Assembly (NCBI GenBank): GCA_034437895.1
Contig: DAOTTO010000506.1
Location: 1-49,098, forward strand
Length of the DNA stretch: 49,098 nucleotides
Source: JANRLJ01 sp034437895
GTDB taxonomy: Bacteria; Chloroflexota; Anaerolineae; Aggregatilineales; Phototrophicaceae
Direction of reading: 5' to 3'
Both the position numbers and the translations under genes were made by a program. The notes beneath the pieces are model-generated. The model searched no databases. It saw only the letters and a list, made by a program, of their open reading frames with translations, and was not told the origin of the DNA. Of the stretch, positions 23,952 to 32,992 are shown in pieces (position 1 is the first letter of the stretch; each line of letters opens with the position of its first letter).

Positions 23952-24020
23952 AGACGCAAAGGCGCGAAGGACGCAGAGAATCGCAAAGCAATGTTGTAAT
24001 CTTTGTGCCTTCGTGATTTC
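23952..24020. repeat. Short inverted-repeat sequence of the GCAAAGGCGC type
   Basis: GACGCAAAGGCGCGAAGGACGC near the left and TTTGTGCCTTCGTG near the right are complementary in part, giving a hairpin. Repeats of this wording are common between genes in many bacteria. It separates dedA from the next small gene. Confidence 0.4.
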
Positions 24021-24022
24021 TT

Positions 24023-24301
24023 ATGATGAATTACGCAACGCTGCTGCAACAAATCGCTGCGGGTGATGAAGTCGCCCGTGCCGAAATTTATGCGCTGGAT
24101 GAGGAAGCCATCACCCCCTTGATTGATGAATTTTATGCTGGAGTCAATGAGGCGACAGGTCTTATCATCATCGAAATTCTGAGCGACATCGGCGGCTTTG
24201 AAGCACGGATGCTGCTAGAAGATGTGGTGCATCTCAGCGCCCGTTATCTCTATGAGACGTGGCGACTGGCAGCCCGTTTGGGTTTGGCACAGTATCAGTA
24301 A
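24023..24301 (+). CDS. Small acidic helical protein
   Basis: 92 residues, strongly acidic (many Glu and Asp) and all-helical, with two repeated helix pairs that look like a short HEAT/ARM-type unit (GLIIIEILSDIGGFEARMLLE). No family recognised. Two ATG codons in a row mark the start. It lies 75 bp downstream of dedA and may be read through from it. Confidence 0.5.
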   Translation: MMNYATLLQQIAAGDEVARAEIYALDEEAITPLIDEFYAGVNEATGLIIIEILSDIGGFEARMLLEDVVHLSARYLYETWRLAARLGLAQYQ

Positions 24302-24317
24302 GTTGGCGAAATCTGCT

Positions 24318-24680
24318 TCACTCAGGCTTGATGAAAATCATTCCCAAGATGTGCGGGGCGAACATGATGCACATCGCTCCAACAAAAAAGATCGTTTCGC
24401 CTGTTTCAAAATTGACGTTGAGTACATGAGCAAACGAGTGGACGAGTGTCGGGCGGAAGCCTTTGATAAGCTGATAGGCGACGACACAAAATACGATGCC
24501 AAGCACGAAATAAACCAGCCCTAAAATGAACGCCCACGTATTTTCAAAATAACGGGTTTCCTGCCAGCTTTTAGAGGTCACTTTAATACGCCCTGTTGCC
24601 AACCCTTGCAAACCTGCCAGCACAAGCGCCAGCGCAAATATGTCATAAAAGATCACACGTCCGCTGATGTCTTCGTTCAT
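24318..24680 (-). CDS. Small integral membrane protein
   Basis: 120 residues with three likely membrane helices at about 12-28, 48-70 and 95-115. No catalytic motif and no recognised family. Not clearly in an operon; it stands between a convergent small gene and the DUF3179 gene, from which a 12-bp perfect inverted repeat separates it. Function unknown. Confidence 0.55.
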   Translation of the reverse strand: MNEDISGRVIFYDIFALALVLAGLQGLATGRIKVTSKSWQETRYFENTWAFILGLVYFVLGIVFCVVAYQLIKGFRPTLVHSFAHVLNVNFETGETIFFVGAMCIMFAPHILGMIFIKPE

Positions 24681-24769
24681 CGATAACCTTAACCCCCACT
24701 TGAATATCGCCTATTATCCTAAGATCACATAGAGATAAGCGAAAGTTTTTAAAATGGAATGAGGGTCAG

Positions 24770-24811
24770 CTTATCAGGGATGCCTTTTGTATAAAGACTA
24801 TCCCTGATAAG
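24770..24811. promoter_or_regulatory. Perfect 12-bp inverted repeat
   Basis: CTTATCAGGGAT (24770-24781) and ATCCCTGATAAG (24800-24811) are exact complements separated by 18 bases, 31 bp after the stop of the DUF3179 gene. No T tract follows on either strand, so a processing or 3'-stabilising hairpin, or an operator, fits better than a classic terminator. Confidence 0.5.
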
Positions 24812-24841
24812 AAAGATGCTCCTTGTTATGGATAATGGGTA

Positions 24842-26635
24842 TTAGTTGTTGGCTCTTTCATAGACTAAGGTGTTTGGGTAGAAACCATACCAGCCAAACC
24901 AGAACGCCAAATGACCCGCGATGCGTGGCAGTGTTTCGCCGTTTGTGCTGACGATGTTCTCTTCTGTGACCCTCCAAAGTGCGCCGTTTTCATCGATTAA
25001 TTCACGATAATTTGCTCCCAACGTAAAGGTGTGGTTTCCGCGTTCATAGGCACGAACACTCGCCCCGCCCGGCTCGGAAAATTCACGTTCAGGATTTTCG
25101 CGGGCGATAATTACCACCTCTACCCCTCCTAGCGTATCATTGACGACGGCTTCTGGGATAATTGTCGCAAGCGGATATGCTTTAGGGGTATCGTCTAGCA
25201 CCAATGTAAATACGACTTCTTTGTTTTCTTGTTGAGAGGTATCTTGCTGCCAAACTGGGAACATAATAAAGTTAGGGTCGTTGAAATACTCAGCGTAAGC
25301 TGCGCCGTTGGTATAATCACGCGTATAGCCAGTCTCCAAACTCAAGACGCTGGTATCGGGATGTTCTAATAACCATGTTCCCCAATCGGTTACAACGACG
25401 GGCAGCCGTTCTAGTGTAATATCGCCTGCTGCCAGTGGTCCAAAGGCAGCCTCGCCAGTGATCGCATTCCAGACGGTGTTGGTCAGGCGATCATACATCA
25501 ATTTGTTGGAGCGCATCAGCATTCCAGTTGAGCTAAATTCGAGGTGTGTACGCCCAAGCGCTTGCCCATCTACAACAAGATTTTCGATGACCGGATTATA
25601 GAGAACCCCACCGCCACACAAAGTGCAGTAGGCCAACATCACGGGTGTGCCGCGCACATGCCCTGCAATACTCTCTGTCAATGAAAGCGCTTGTTCATCG
25701 GCTCCTATATCAGGGAGTTGGACGGATACGGTTTCCCAATCCGCGTTAGTCCATTCTATCGCGTCCGCTGTTGCCCAGCCTTGCGTTGGGCAACCTGCCG
25801 AAAGGCCGTTGATTTGCACCCAAGTGTCGCCTTGTCTTGCGTTTGCTGTGAGGTTGGCTGGCGCACGAAAGTTGCAGATTACCTGACCATTCGGCGCGTC
25901 ATAAAGTGGCGTTTGCCCGATGATGTCATTAAACATCTCGTGCCAATTTAGGATACGCAGCGGATAAGCACGGTTGTCTCCATTGATACTTACACCAAAT
26001 ACCAGCTCATCCGACGCAGGGTAGGCACAATCCCTTTCACGACAGAACTGTCGATTGTCTTCCCCCTCTGCCAGCGCTTCCTCTGGCGTGATCTGACGTG
26101 GATTAACTAATGCAGGTATGCCATCGACCTGGACACCGCCCCAAACCACTTCGACTAAATTCACATTGGCGGAGTCCATCACGCCTGCCGGGAAAAATTG
26201 GGCAAAACGATCATCAATTAAACGACTATAAAGTTCGCCTTTAAATTCGTCATATCCCGGGGGTAATGGGAGGTTATTTGCGCCTGCCCACTCAAACCAT
26301 GCGCGCCAATTTGTATCGAAGTCTTGCTCACCTAAGGTCTCTAGGGCATAAAAAATCGGGGTGTTTAGCTCCGCGAACAAAAAACTGCGGGTAAAGTAAG
26401 CAATGTCGATCAGCGGTGCAAGATAGAGCAAGTCACCGCTGTTGGCGACTAAATCGAAAGTTGTTGTATCAATCGACCCAAAATCGCTGGCGTAGATAAA
26501 ATCCTCAACCAGTTGGAGCATAGTCTCCCTATGATTGGTAATATCAACGCGTTGTGCTTGGGTAGTCGGTTGACGTGGGACAAAAAGACTCAAGCTCAGT
26601 AAAAGGAATAAGCCTAAAATGTAAGTCCGGCGCAT
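24842..26635 (-). CDS. Exported DUF3179 domain protein
   Basis: 597 residues. An N-terminal hydrophobic stretch (about 4-20) ending near TTQAQ is a signal peptide. The core (about 190-560) is the DUF3179 family (PF11376): RAYPLRILNWHEMFND, a central YCTLCGGGVLYNP motif with its two Cys, THLEFSSTGMLMRSN and KAYPLATIIPEAVVND. Family members are large exported proteins of unknown activity, sometimes suspected to bind metal or cofactor through the CxxC. The N-terminal ~180 residues are family-specific. A palindromic repeat (copy C) lies in its promoter region. Function unknown. Confidence 0.88.
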   Translation of the reverse strand: MRRTYILGLFLLLSLSLFVPRQPTTQAQRVDITNHRETMLQLVEDFIYASDFGSIDTTTFDLVANSGDLLYLAPLIDIAYFTRSFLFAELNTPIFYALETLGEQDFDTNWRAWFEWAGANNLPLPPGYDEFKGELYSRLIDDRFAQFFPAGVMDSANVNLVEVVWGGVQVDGIPALVNPRQITPEEALAEGEDNRQFCRERDCAYPASDELVFGVSINGDNRAYPLRILNWHEMFNDIIGQTPLYDAPNGQVICNFRAPANLTANARQGDTWVQINGLSAGCPTQGWATADAIEWTNADWETVSVQLPDIGADEQALSLTESIAGHVRGTPVMLAYCTLCGGGVLYNPVIENLVVDGQALGRTHLEFSSTGMLMRSNKLMYDRLTNTVWNAITGEAAFGPLAAGDITLERLPVVVTDWGTWLLEHPDTSVLSLETGYTRDYTNGAAYAEYFNDPNFIMFPVWQQDTSQQENKEVVFTLVLDDTPKAYPLATIIPEAVVNDTLGGVEVVIIARENPEREFSEPGGASVRAYERGNHTFTLGANYRELIDENGALWRVTEENIVSTNGETLPRIAGHLAFWFGWYGFYPNTLVYERANN

Positions 26636-26660
26636 AGCAACACTCCTAAAAGTATGGGCG

Positions 26661-26778
26661 CTTATGCAATTGACCCAGTGTTGGGATAAAATGGTTAGTT
26701 TCTAGCCTTTAGCTAAGGTTAAGGTGTCTCCCTTAGGGTCTAGTTTGGCTAAAAACTAATCCCTGCGAACTGCATAAG
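26661..26778. repeat. Palindromic repeat, copy C (divergent)
   Basis: Terminal inverted repeats CTTATGCAATT (26661-26671) and AACTGCATAAG (26768-26778) match at 10 of 11 positions. Inside, TTAGTTTCTAGCC pairs with GGCTAAAAACTAA at 12 of 13 positions. It shares the general plan and the TTAGTTTYTAG core with copies A and B but is diverged. Confidence 0.65.
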
Positions 26779-26880
26779 TTCCAAAAAACAGTTTGTTTTA
26801 GGCGAATTTAACCGAAAATCCTTACGTTAGGGTTAAGCTGCGTAACAAAAAATTAAAAAATTTGCGCTGGGAGTGAGAGT

Positions 26881-26913
26881 TTTGGAGGGCAAATCAGCGA
26901 TTTGCCCTCCAAA
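26881..26913. terminator. Strong 15-bp hairpin after the glycyl-tRNA synthetase gene
   Basis: TTTGGAGGGCAAATC and GATTTGCCCTCCAAA (26881-26895 with 26899-26913) are perfect complements around AGC, 12 bases beyond the glyQS stop. No T tract follows on the minus strand, so it may act as a 3'-end barrier rather than a textbook terminator. Confidence 0.6.
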
Positions 26914-26925
26914 GGTTGATTAAGA

Positions 26926-29900
26926 TTAGAAGCCACTCAAATAACTCAAGTCGGCGCGGCCTTTGGCTAAGGCGCTGATCGCTTGCAGCAGGCCGAGGCG
27001 GTTGCGGCGCACTGCCGGGTCTTCTGCGTTCACCAACACACCGTCACCCTTGCCTGTGCCGAAAAAGTCCGTAATCGCGGGGAGTATGGGCGCGAAGGCG
27101 TTTAGGAAGGCGTTGACGTTGCCGCTGCTGTCGAGATCGGCGACGGCGGCATTATAGGAGGCATACAGGGCGGTTTCTTCCGACTGCACGAACAATGACT
27201 CGTCCACTGGATAGCGCTCGGTTTCGCTGCGGGTGATTCTTACGCAGCGGGCGAAGCCATCCAGCAGCGCTTCCCAATCTTCACGCCGCACCCAAGCCGC
27301 TAATTCAATCGCGCCCTTGAGCGCCCGGTTGGGATTGGTCGATTGCTCGGCAAGCACGGCATTAATCACATCCGCCGCGAAACCCTGTTCGCTCAACCAT
27401 ACACGCAGCCGTCCAGCGATGAAATCCAGCACCTGCGCCCGTGCCTCGGATGAGACTTCAATCGGTTGGGCGATGGCGGTTAATTCAACGGCCTGTAACA
27501 AATCCGCATCAAGTGATTTATCGGTTAAAATCTGGATGATGCCGAGGGCAGCGCGGCGCAAGCCATACGGATCCGCCGTCGATTTTGGCGCGAGGCCAGC
27601 GGCGAACAACCCAACCAGACTGTCGAGGCGGTCTACAAGCGCCACTAAAGTCCCGGCAGGACTATTCGGCGTATTATCTCCGGCGAAACGCGGCAGCCAA
27701 TGTTCGTAAATGGCGTTGGCGACTTCCGCCGGATACTCGTTCAACAGCGCATATTTGCGCCCCATCGTCCCTTGCAACGAGGTCATCTCGACAACGACTT
27801 TAGTGGCGAGATCGGCTTTCGCAAGGTGGGCGGCGCGGGTCGCAATCGCAATCTCGGTTTCATCTAGGCCGAGTAAATGCCCAATGCCTTCGATTGATCC
27901 CGCGACACGCATATTTTTATCCAGCATTGAGCCGAGATGTTCTTCAAACGTGAGCGTTCCTAAGCGCGTCAGATAATCCGCCAGCGGCTTTTTGATGTCT
28001 TCTTGATAGAAGAAACGGGCATCACTAAACCGCGCTTTAAGCACCTGCTCGTTGCCATAAATGACTTTATCGAGATGCTGTGCGTCCCCGTTGCGGACGG
28101 CAACGAAATAGGGCATCAATTTGCCATCACCATCTTCAACCGCGAAATAACGCTGCTTGTCGCGCATGACCATGACCAGCACATCACGCGGCAGTTCCAG
28201 CGATTGTGTGTCGAATGTGCCGAGGAGGGCGGTTGGCGCTTCGATCAAATTAGTGACTTCATCAAGCAGCGCATCGTTATGCACAATCCGTCCGCCCGCT
28301 TCGTTGGCGAGGGCTTGCACATCGTTGATGATTCGGGCGCGGCGTTCTTCACTACTCAGCAAAATACCCTGATTCTCCAGCACCTCAAGATAATTTGGGA
28401 TGCCATTAACGGTTTCAACGAGTGAGCCAAACGGACGTAAGCCTCGCGTACTGTTTCCGCTGGTCACGCCAGCGTATTCAAAAGGAATCAGCGATTCGCC
28501 AAATAAGGCCACAATCCAGCGGATGGGGCGCGAGAACGCGATTCCAGTGGCGTTCCAACGCATGGTTTTGCCAAATTTGATCGCGGCGATAAATCCCGGC
28601 AGCGCACCTGCCAGCACTTCAGGAGCAGGTCGTCCGATTTCGTGGACGGTGGCTACGACATACTGCCCGCCGTCGATTTCTTCGACACGCAGCGCGGAAA
28701 CATCAACCCCCTTGCCGCGTGCAAAGCCCTCAGCGGCTTTAGTCGGCTTACCATCGGCATCAAAGGCGCGATTGGAGGGCGGGCCTTTTTCGATTTTTTC
28801 CACATCTGTTTGCAGGGGCGCGAGTCCCTGCGCCATCACGACCAAACGGCGCGGCGTGGCGTACACGTTTAATTCACTGTAGGACAGGCGTAAATTCTCG
28901 AATAATGCAGGCGCGGCAGTTTGTAACTGTGCCAGTGCCGAATCGACATCTCCGGCGGGGAGTTCTTCCACACCGATTTCGAGCAGGAAGTCGGCGGGTT
29001 GTGTCGGTGTTTGTGCGGATGCAAGACTTTGTTCCCCTAAAGAGACACCTATGATAGGCGTATCCCAAATCTCGCCCATTTTCATGAGGGGGAAGCCCAT
29101 TTCGGCGCGTTGGTCTGCATAAGCGCGGGCGATATTGCGCGTCATATCGCGCATTTTGCGAAAAAAGGTGGCGCGTTCCGTCACGCCAATCGCGCCGCGT
29201 GTATCCAGCACATTGAATAGATGGCTACACTTCAAAATATAATCATAAGAAGGGATGAGCGCACCTGCCGCGAGTGCGCGTTTGTGTTCGCCTTCATAGA
29301 CATCAAACGTGGCTTTTAAGCCTTCGACATCGGCGATATTGAAATAATAATTACAGTGTTCGATCTCTTCACGCAGGAACAAATCGCCATATTGGAGACC
29401 GCCCTCCATCCAATCAATTGCCCACGCGGAGTCTTTGTTTTGCAGGGCTAAGACGATGCGCTCCACACCGTAGGTAATTTCCACCGAAACCGGATTCAGT
29501 TCCAGACCGCCGGCCTGCTGAAAATAGGTGAATTGGGTGATTTCTTGCCCATCCAGCCAAACTTCCCAACCCAATCCCCATGCGCCGAGCGCTGGCGATT
29601 CCCAGTTGTCTTCCACAAAGCGGATGTCATGTTCACGCGCATCAATCCCAAGCGCCGCCAGTGATTGCAGGTACAATTCCTGCGGATTGCCGGGATCAGG
29701 CTTGAGGATGACCTGATATTGATAATATTTTTGCATCCGGTTCGGATTTTCACCAAAGCGCCCATCATCGGGGCGGACGCTCGGCTCGACATACGCCACG
29801 CGCCAGGGTTCGGGACCTAAGACTCGCAGCAGCGTGGCAGGGTTGCCCGTCCCCGCGCCAAGCTGAACGTTATAAGGTTCTGCGATGATGCAGCCCTGAT

Positions 29901-29961
29901 CTGACCAAAACTGGTGTAACTTCAAAATGACCTGTTGAAAACTCAGCGGTTTGCTCGTCAT
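26926..29961 (-). CDS. glyQS: Glycyl-tRNA synthetase, alpha and beta chains fused
   Basis: 1011 residues in one polypeptide. Residues 1 to about 300 are the bacterial alpha chain (class II catalytic core: FWSDQGCIIAEPYNVQLGAG, AYVEPSVRPDDGRFGENPNR and QFTYFQQAGGLEL). Residues ~325-1011 are the beta chain (LLEIGVEELPAGDVD, then YATPRRLVVMAQG, the HD-like core and a C-terminal anticodon-binding helix region with LGLLQAISALAKGRADLS). In most bacteria these are separate glyQ and glyS genes forming an alpha2beta2 enzyme; fusion is known, for example in Chlamydiae. It charges tRNA-Gly. Divergent from the DUF4058 genes with overlapping -10 boxes. Confidence 0.95.
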   Translation of the reverse strand: MTSKPLSFQQVILKLHQFWSDQGCIIAEPYNVQLGAGTGNPATLLRVLGPEPWRVAYVEPSVRPDDGRFGENPNRMQKYYQYQVILKPDPGNPQELYLQSLAALGIDAREHDIRFVEDNWESPALGAWGLGWEVWLDGQEITQFTYFQQAGGLELNPVSVEITYGVERIVLALQNKDSAWAIDWMEGGLQYGDLFLREEIEHCNYYFNIADVEGLKATFDVYEGEHKRALAAGALIPSYDYILKCSHLFNVLDTRGAIGVTERATFFRKMRDMTRNIARAYADQRAEMGFPLMKMGEIWDTPIIGVSLGEQSLASAQTPTQPADFLLEIGVEELPAGDVDSALAQLQTAAPALFENLRLSYSELNVYATPRRLVVMAQGLAPLQTDVEKIEKGPPSNRAFDADGKPTKAAEGFARGKGVDVSALRVEEIDGGQYVVATVHEIGRPAPEVLAGALPGFIAAIKFGKTMRWNATGIAFSRPIRWIVALFGESLIPFEYAGVTSGNSTRGLRPFGSLVETVNGIPNYLEVLENQGILLSSEERRARIINDVQALANEAGGRIVHNDALLDEVTNLIEAPTALLGTFDTQSLELPRDVLVMVMRDKQRYFAVEDGDGKLMPYFVAVRNGDAQHLDKVIYGNEQVLKARFSDARFFYQEDIKKPLADYLTRLGTLTFEEHLGSMLDKNMRVAGSIEGIGHLLGLDETEIAIATRAAHLAKADLATKVVVEMTSLQGTMGRKYALLNEYPAEVANAIYEHWLPRFAGDNTPNSPAGTLVALVDRLDSLVGLFAAGLAPKSTADPYGLRRAALGIIQILTDKSLDADLLQAVELTAIAQPIEVSSEARAQVLDFIAGRLRVWLSEQGFAADVINAVLAEQSTNPNRALKGAIELAAWVRREDWEALLDGFARCVRITRSETERYPVDESLFVQSEETALYASYNAAVADLDSSGNVNAFLNAFAPILPAITDFFGTGKGDGVLVNAEDPAVRRNRLGLLQAISALAKGRADLSYLSGF

Positions 29962-29981
29962 AAATTTGTCCCGATGGATGA

Positions 29982-30009
29982 TTGAGTACGGAATCGGCTG
30001 TATTATAAA
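29982..30009 (+). promoter_or_regulatory. Promoter for the DUF4058 genes, overlapping a divergent -10
   Basis: TTGAGT (29982-29987) and TATAAA (30004-30009) are 16 bases apart. On the other strand TATAAT (30007-30002) faces glyQS. The two -10 boxes overlap, so the two directions may compete. Confidence 0.5.
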
Positions 30010-30044
30010 GAGAGAACGCCCGATTAGCGAGGGATAGCGACCAG

Positions 30045-30938
30045 ATGCCCATCCACAGCGATAAAAATATGTATCCGGGAATCAACCCGCATCTCAATAG
30101 TGCTTTGCAGCAGACCAATGGCGGTTGGCCCACTTTTCATAAAGATCATATTACGCATATTCGGGAGACGCTTGATCTGCTACTGCCGGAAAATTACTTT
30201 TCGGCAAGCGAAGATTCTTTACAAATTGGCACTTATGATTTATACACTAATGCCCCGCTGAGTAAGCCAAATGTTTTGATCCCTGATGTCACAATATATA
30301 GCCAGTTTTCTAAAAAGACTGAGGAGTTTCCGTTGCGCGGACGCGCTTCATCATTAACCTTGCCGCTTATTGAAACGATTGACGATGTGAAAGAGATTAC
30401 CAGCGTTTTGATCTACCAAATGGTCGATTCTTCCCGTGCTGGCAAACCCATTGTCCGCATCGAACTGCTTTCGCCTTCTAACAAACCTGCTGGTTCAAAT
30501 TACAAGGCCTATCGTGTTAAACGAATGGATGCGATTAATGCCGGGATGTGCTTGATAGAAATCGATTATTTACACGAGCAAAGCCCTATATTGGTTCGTA
30601 TGCCAAGTTACACAGAGCATCAAGCGGATGCTCATCCATATAACATCATTATCAGTGATCCCCGTCCAGAGATTACACAAGGTACAACAAACATCTATGC
30701 TTTCGGTGTTTTAGAGCGTTTGCCAATCATAGATATTCCCTTGAATAACGGAGAGTTTGTGACGCTTGATTTCAGCGTGATCTATAATCGCACCTTGGAA
30801 AGTTCGCGTTTGTTCCGCCGAATTTTAGTCGATTATGAGCAAGAACCAGTCAATTTCGCCGCGTATCATGAGGCTGACCAGCTAAAAATCCGTGAACAGA
30901 TGACGAAAATAGCAGCGGAATATAAGCTGAATTTATAG
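30045..30938 (+). CDS. DUF4058 family protein, first tandem copy
   Basis: 297 residues, full length for DUF4058 (PF13267), a family frequent in cyanobacteria and Chloroflexota. The family start (YPGINPHLNS) and the phrases RIELLSPSNK, LIEIDYLH and YNIIISDPRP are present. A role in restriction-like or Uma2-like nucleases has been suggested from fold, but no activity is established. The next gene is a second copy 44 bp downstream; the last ~120 bp and the spacer are nearly identical between the copies, which points to recent recombination. Confidence 0.88.
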   Translation: MPIHSDKNMYPGINPHLNSALQQTNGGWPTFHKDHITHIRETLDLLLPENYFSASEDSLQIGTYDLYTNAPLSKPNVLIPDVTIYSQFSKKTEEFPLRGRASSLTLPLIETIDDVKEITSVLIYQMVDSSRAGKPIVRIELLSPSNKPAGSNYKAYRVKRMDAINAGMCLIEIDYLHEQSPILVRMPSYTEHQADAHPYNIIISDPRPEITQGTTNIYAFGVLERLPIIDIPLNNGEFVTLDFSVIYNRTLESSRLFRRILVDYEQEPVNFAAYHEADQLKIREQMTKIAAEYKLNL

Positions 30939-30982
30939 CTACTGGATCGATTCGATGAAAATCAAAAGTAGGATTTAAACCC

Positions 30983-31876
30983 ATGCCGCTTCACAGTGAC
31001 AAAAATCTGTATCCGGGAATTAACCCACATTTGAACAGCGAACTACAACAGCCTGATAATGAATGGGCGAGTTTCCATACCGACTACATCACCTTTACCA
31101 GAGAATTACTTGATAAACTTCTACCCGAAGATTACTACGTTGCAAGCGAAACCTCATTACAAATTGGCACTTATGACCGTTTTACCGATCAACCACTGGC
31201 TAAACCTTCTAAAACGATCCCTGACATCATTGTTCTTAGTGGTTCTGCTTCAGCCAGCGCACACTTGGCTCCAATTCGCGGAAATCCAACATTAACACTG
31301 CCCCTTATCGATACTATTGATGAGGAAGAAGAATTAAGTGCTGTAGTGATCTATCACGCAGAGCGCGGAAACCGACGTGGCAGACCAGTTACACGCATTG
31401 AGCTTCTCTCACCAGCAAATAAATTGGGTGGTTCACATTATGCCAGCTACCTCACTAAGCGCAAAGAAACTCTTTATTCAGGTCTACGTCTGATCGAAAT
31501 TGATTATCTCCATGAAAAGTATCCACTCTTAGCAAGAATTCCCAGCTATCCTGATAGAGACACCCTTGCATTTCCTTATGCTGTTATTGTCAGTGACCCT
31601 CGTCCCAGTGTTGAAGATGGCATTACAAGCGTTTTCAATTTTGGTGTGTTAGACAATATCCCAGTCATTGATATTCCGCTTGAAGGCGCAGATTTTGTGA
31701 CATTGGATTTCGGGATCGTGTATAACCGCACGATGGAAAGCTCCAAAATGTTCCGCCGAATTTTGGTCGATTATGAGCAAGAACCAGTTAATTTCGCCGC
31801 GTATCATGAGGCTGACCAGCTAAAAATCCGTGAACAGATGACGAAAATAGCAGCGGAATATAAGCTGAATTTATAG
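30983..31876 (+). CDS. DUF4058 family protein, second tandem copy
   Basis: 297 residues, same length and layout as the first copy. It differs over the middle (for example GNRRGRPVTRIELLSPANK), but its last 40 residues are identical to the first copy's, from a FRRILVDYEQ phrase to the end. The repeat unit is exactly 938 bp (start to start, stop to stop). The 3' end plus spacer plus the start of the following copy form a direct repeat of about 290 bp, giving the array a recombination-prone structure. Function unknown. Confidence 0.88.
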   Translation: MPLHSDKNLYPGINPHLNSELQQPDNEWASFHTDYITFTRELLDKLLPEDYYVASETSLQIGTYDRFTDQPLAKPSKTIPDIIVLSGSASASAHLAPIRGNPTLTLPLIDTIDEEEELSAVVIYHAERGNRRGRPVTRIELLSPANKLGGSHYASYLTKRKETLYSGLRLIEIDYLHEKYPLLARIPSYPDRDTLAFPYAVIVSDPRPSVEDGITSVFNFGVLDNIPVIDIPLEGADFVTLDFGIVYNRTMESSKMFRRILVDYEQEPVNFAAYHEADQLKIREQMTKIAAEYKLNL

Positions 31877-31920
31877 CTGATAGATCGATTCGATGAAAAT
31901 CAAAAGTAGGATTTAAACCC

Positions 31921-32058
31921 ATGCCGCTTCACAGTGACAAAAATCTGTATCCGGGAATTAACCCGCATTTGAACAGCTATTGGCAACAACCGGATAATGA
32001 ATGGGCGAGTTTCCATACGGATTACATCACTTTTACTAGAGAATTACTTTCGCTTTAG
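31921..32058 (+). pseudogene. Truncated third DUF4058 copy
   Basis: The first 43 codons match the second copy (YPGINPHLNS, EWASFHTDYITFTRELL), then the frame ends at TAG 32056-32058 immediately where a degraded transposase begins. The family needs about 300 residues, so this is a gene remnant, most likely cut by the transposon. Confidence 0.85.
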
Positions 32059-32509
32059 GCGATTAAAAAAGCAGGGATGTGCGGATTGCGTAGCTCTGCC
32101 CGCAAATAGTCGCTCAATAAATTGTGCTGTGCGGCAAAAAGCGTTTTGCCGCATTGGGTAGCCTTGACCTTGAGCGACAACCAAGCCAGATAACAGCAGG
32201 CCAGAGGATTGGGCTGAGAACGTGTTAATTGCTTCAGTTCCCAATGCAGTTGCTCGATCTGCCAGCGCACAGCATTCTCGTTTTGAATGTCGGAGGTGGT
32301 GAAGGAGCCTTCAGGATGATTGGTAATCACCCACTAATCACCCACTCAATCTCGCCGTTTGTGGCAACTACCTTGAATAACTGGACGCGAAAGGGAACAT
32401 AGCCGGTCTCTTTGCTGAGGCTGACCAAGCGGTTATGTTTTAAAGTTGTGACGAAAAACATCTCCAAGCGCACAATCAGTTTCAGTTTATCCAGCAAATG
32501 TCCACTCAA
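32055..32509 (-). pseudogene. Decayed IS701/IS4-like transposase fragment
   Basis: Two overlapping minus-strand frames together give the C-terminal part of a DDE transposase. The first (from 32509) has TTLKHNRLVSLSKETGY and EIEWVI; the second has VRWQIEQLHWELKQLT, ACCYLAWLSLKVKA and LLSDYLRAELRN. The last phrases match the C-terminus of IS701/IS4-type transposases common in cyanobacteria and Chloroflexota. The frames are broken by an exact 11-bp tandem duplication (AATCACCCACT at 32325-32335 and 32336-32346 on the plus strand). The N-terminal half, including the first catalytic Asp, is missing. Not functional. Confidence 0.75.
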
Positions 32510-32559
32510 GCCAAAGTCTTAGAATATAATAGTTGGCCCAAACCTTTGCCGCGAAGATT

Positions 32560-32992
32560 TCAATTATCTTGAGAATTTGCTTCCCCATTAAACATGACTT
32601 TATCATATACATCGACTAAAGCTAAAGTGCATCCAATCGAGGTCAAACTCGCGCTATTTTGAAAATCAGTCACATCTGTGAGCAGCCATTGATGATTATC
32701 CTGCCGCTGATAATGCTCTATTTGCGGCATCTGCTGTGAAATCAGCACATATTCTTGGAGCGAAGGCAGCATCCGGTAGTTCTGGAATTTCTGTCCGCGA
32801 TCATAATTTTCTGTAGAGGACGAAAGGACTTGGATGATGAGTGTTGGATTAAGCAAAATATCGACTTCGGCATCTTTAAATTCGGGCGCACCGCAGACGA
32901 CCACAAAATCGGGATAGGTATAGTTCTCGGCAGAGACAAGCACACGCATGTCGTTGGCATAGGCTTCGCAGGGTCGTCCGCGCAATTGTGTC
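32560..32992 (-). pseudogene. N-terminally truncated Uma2-family nuclease
   Basis: About 143 residues of a Uma2 (DUF820) PD-(D/E)xK protein, which normally has ~190. Kept are LRGRPCEAYANDMRV, YPDFVVVCG, DRGQKFQNY and LQEYVLIS. The N-terminal helix and first strands are gone: the frame runs into the 135-bp repeat at 32993 and meets a stop inside it. The catalytic Glu of the consensus LIVEVLSPST is Gln here (LIIQVLSSST). Both points indicate a dead gene. No matching N-terminus is visible on the other side of the repeat, so a deletion probably accompanied the insertion. Confidence 0.8.

Noticed and set aside
28003..28882. Several plus-strand frames of 70-160 codons opposite glyQS
   Set aside because: They are antisense shadows of the conserved synthetase gene.
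30045..31876. Toxin-antitoxin reading of the tandem genes
   Set aside because: The two genes are paralogues of equal size, not a toxin and an antitoxin.
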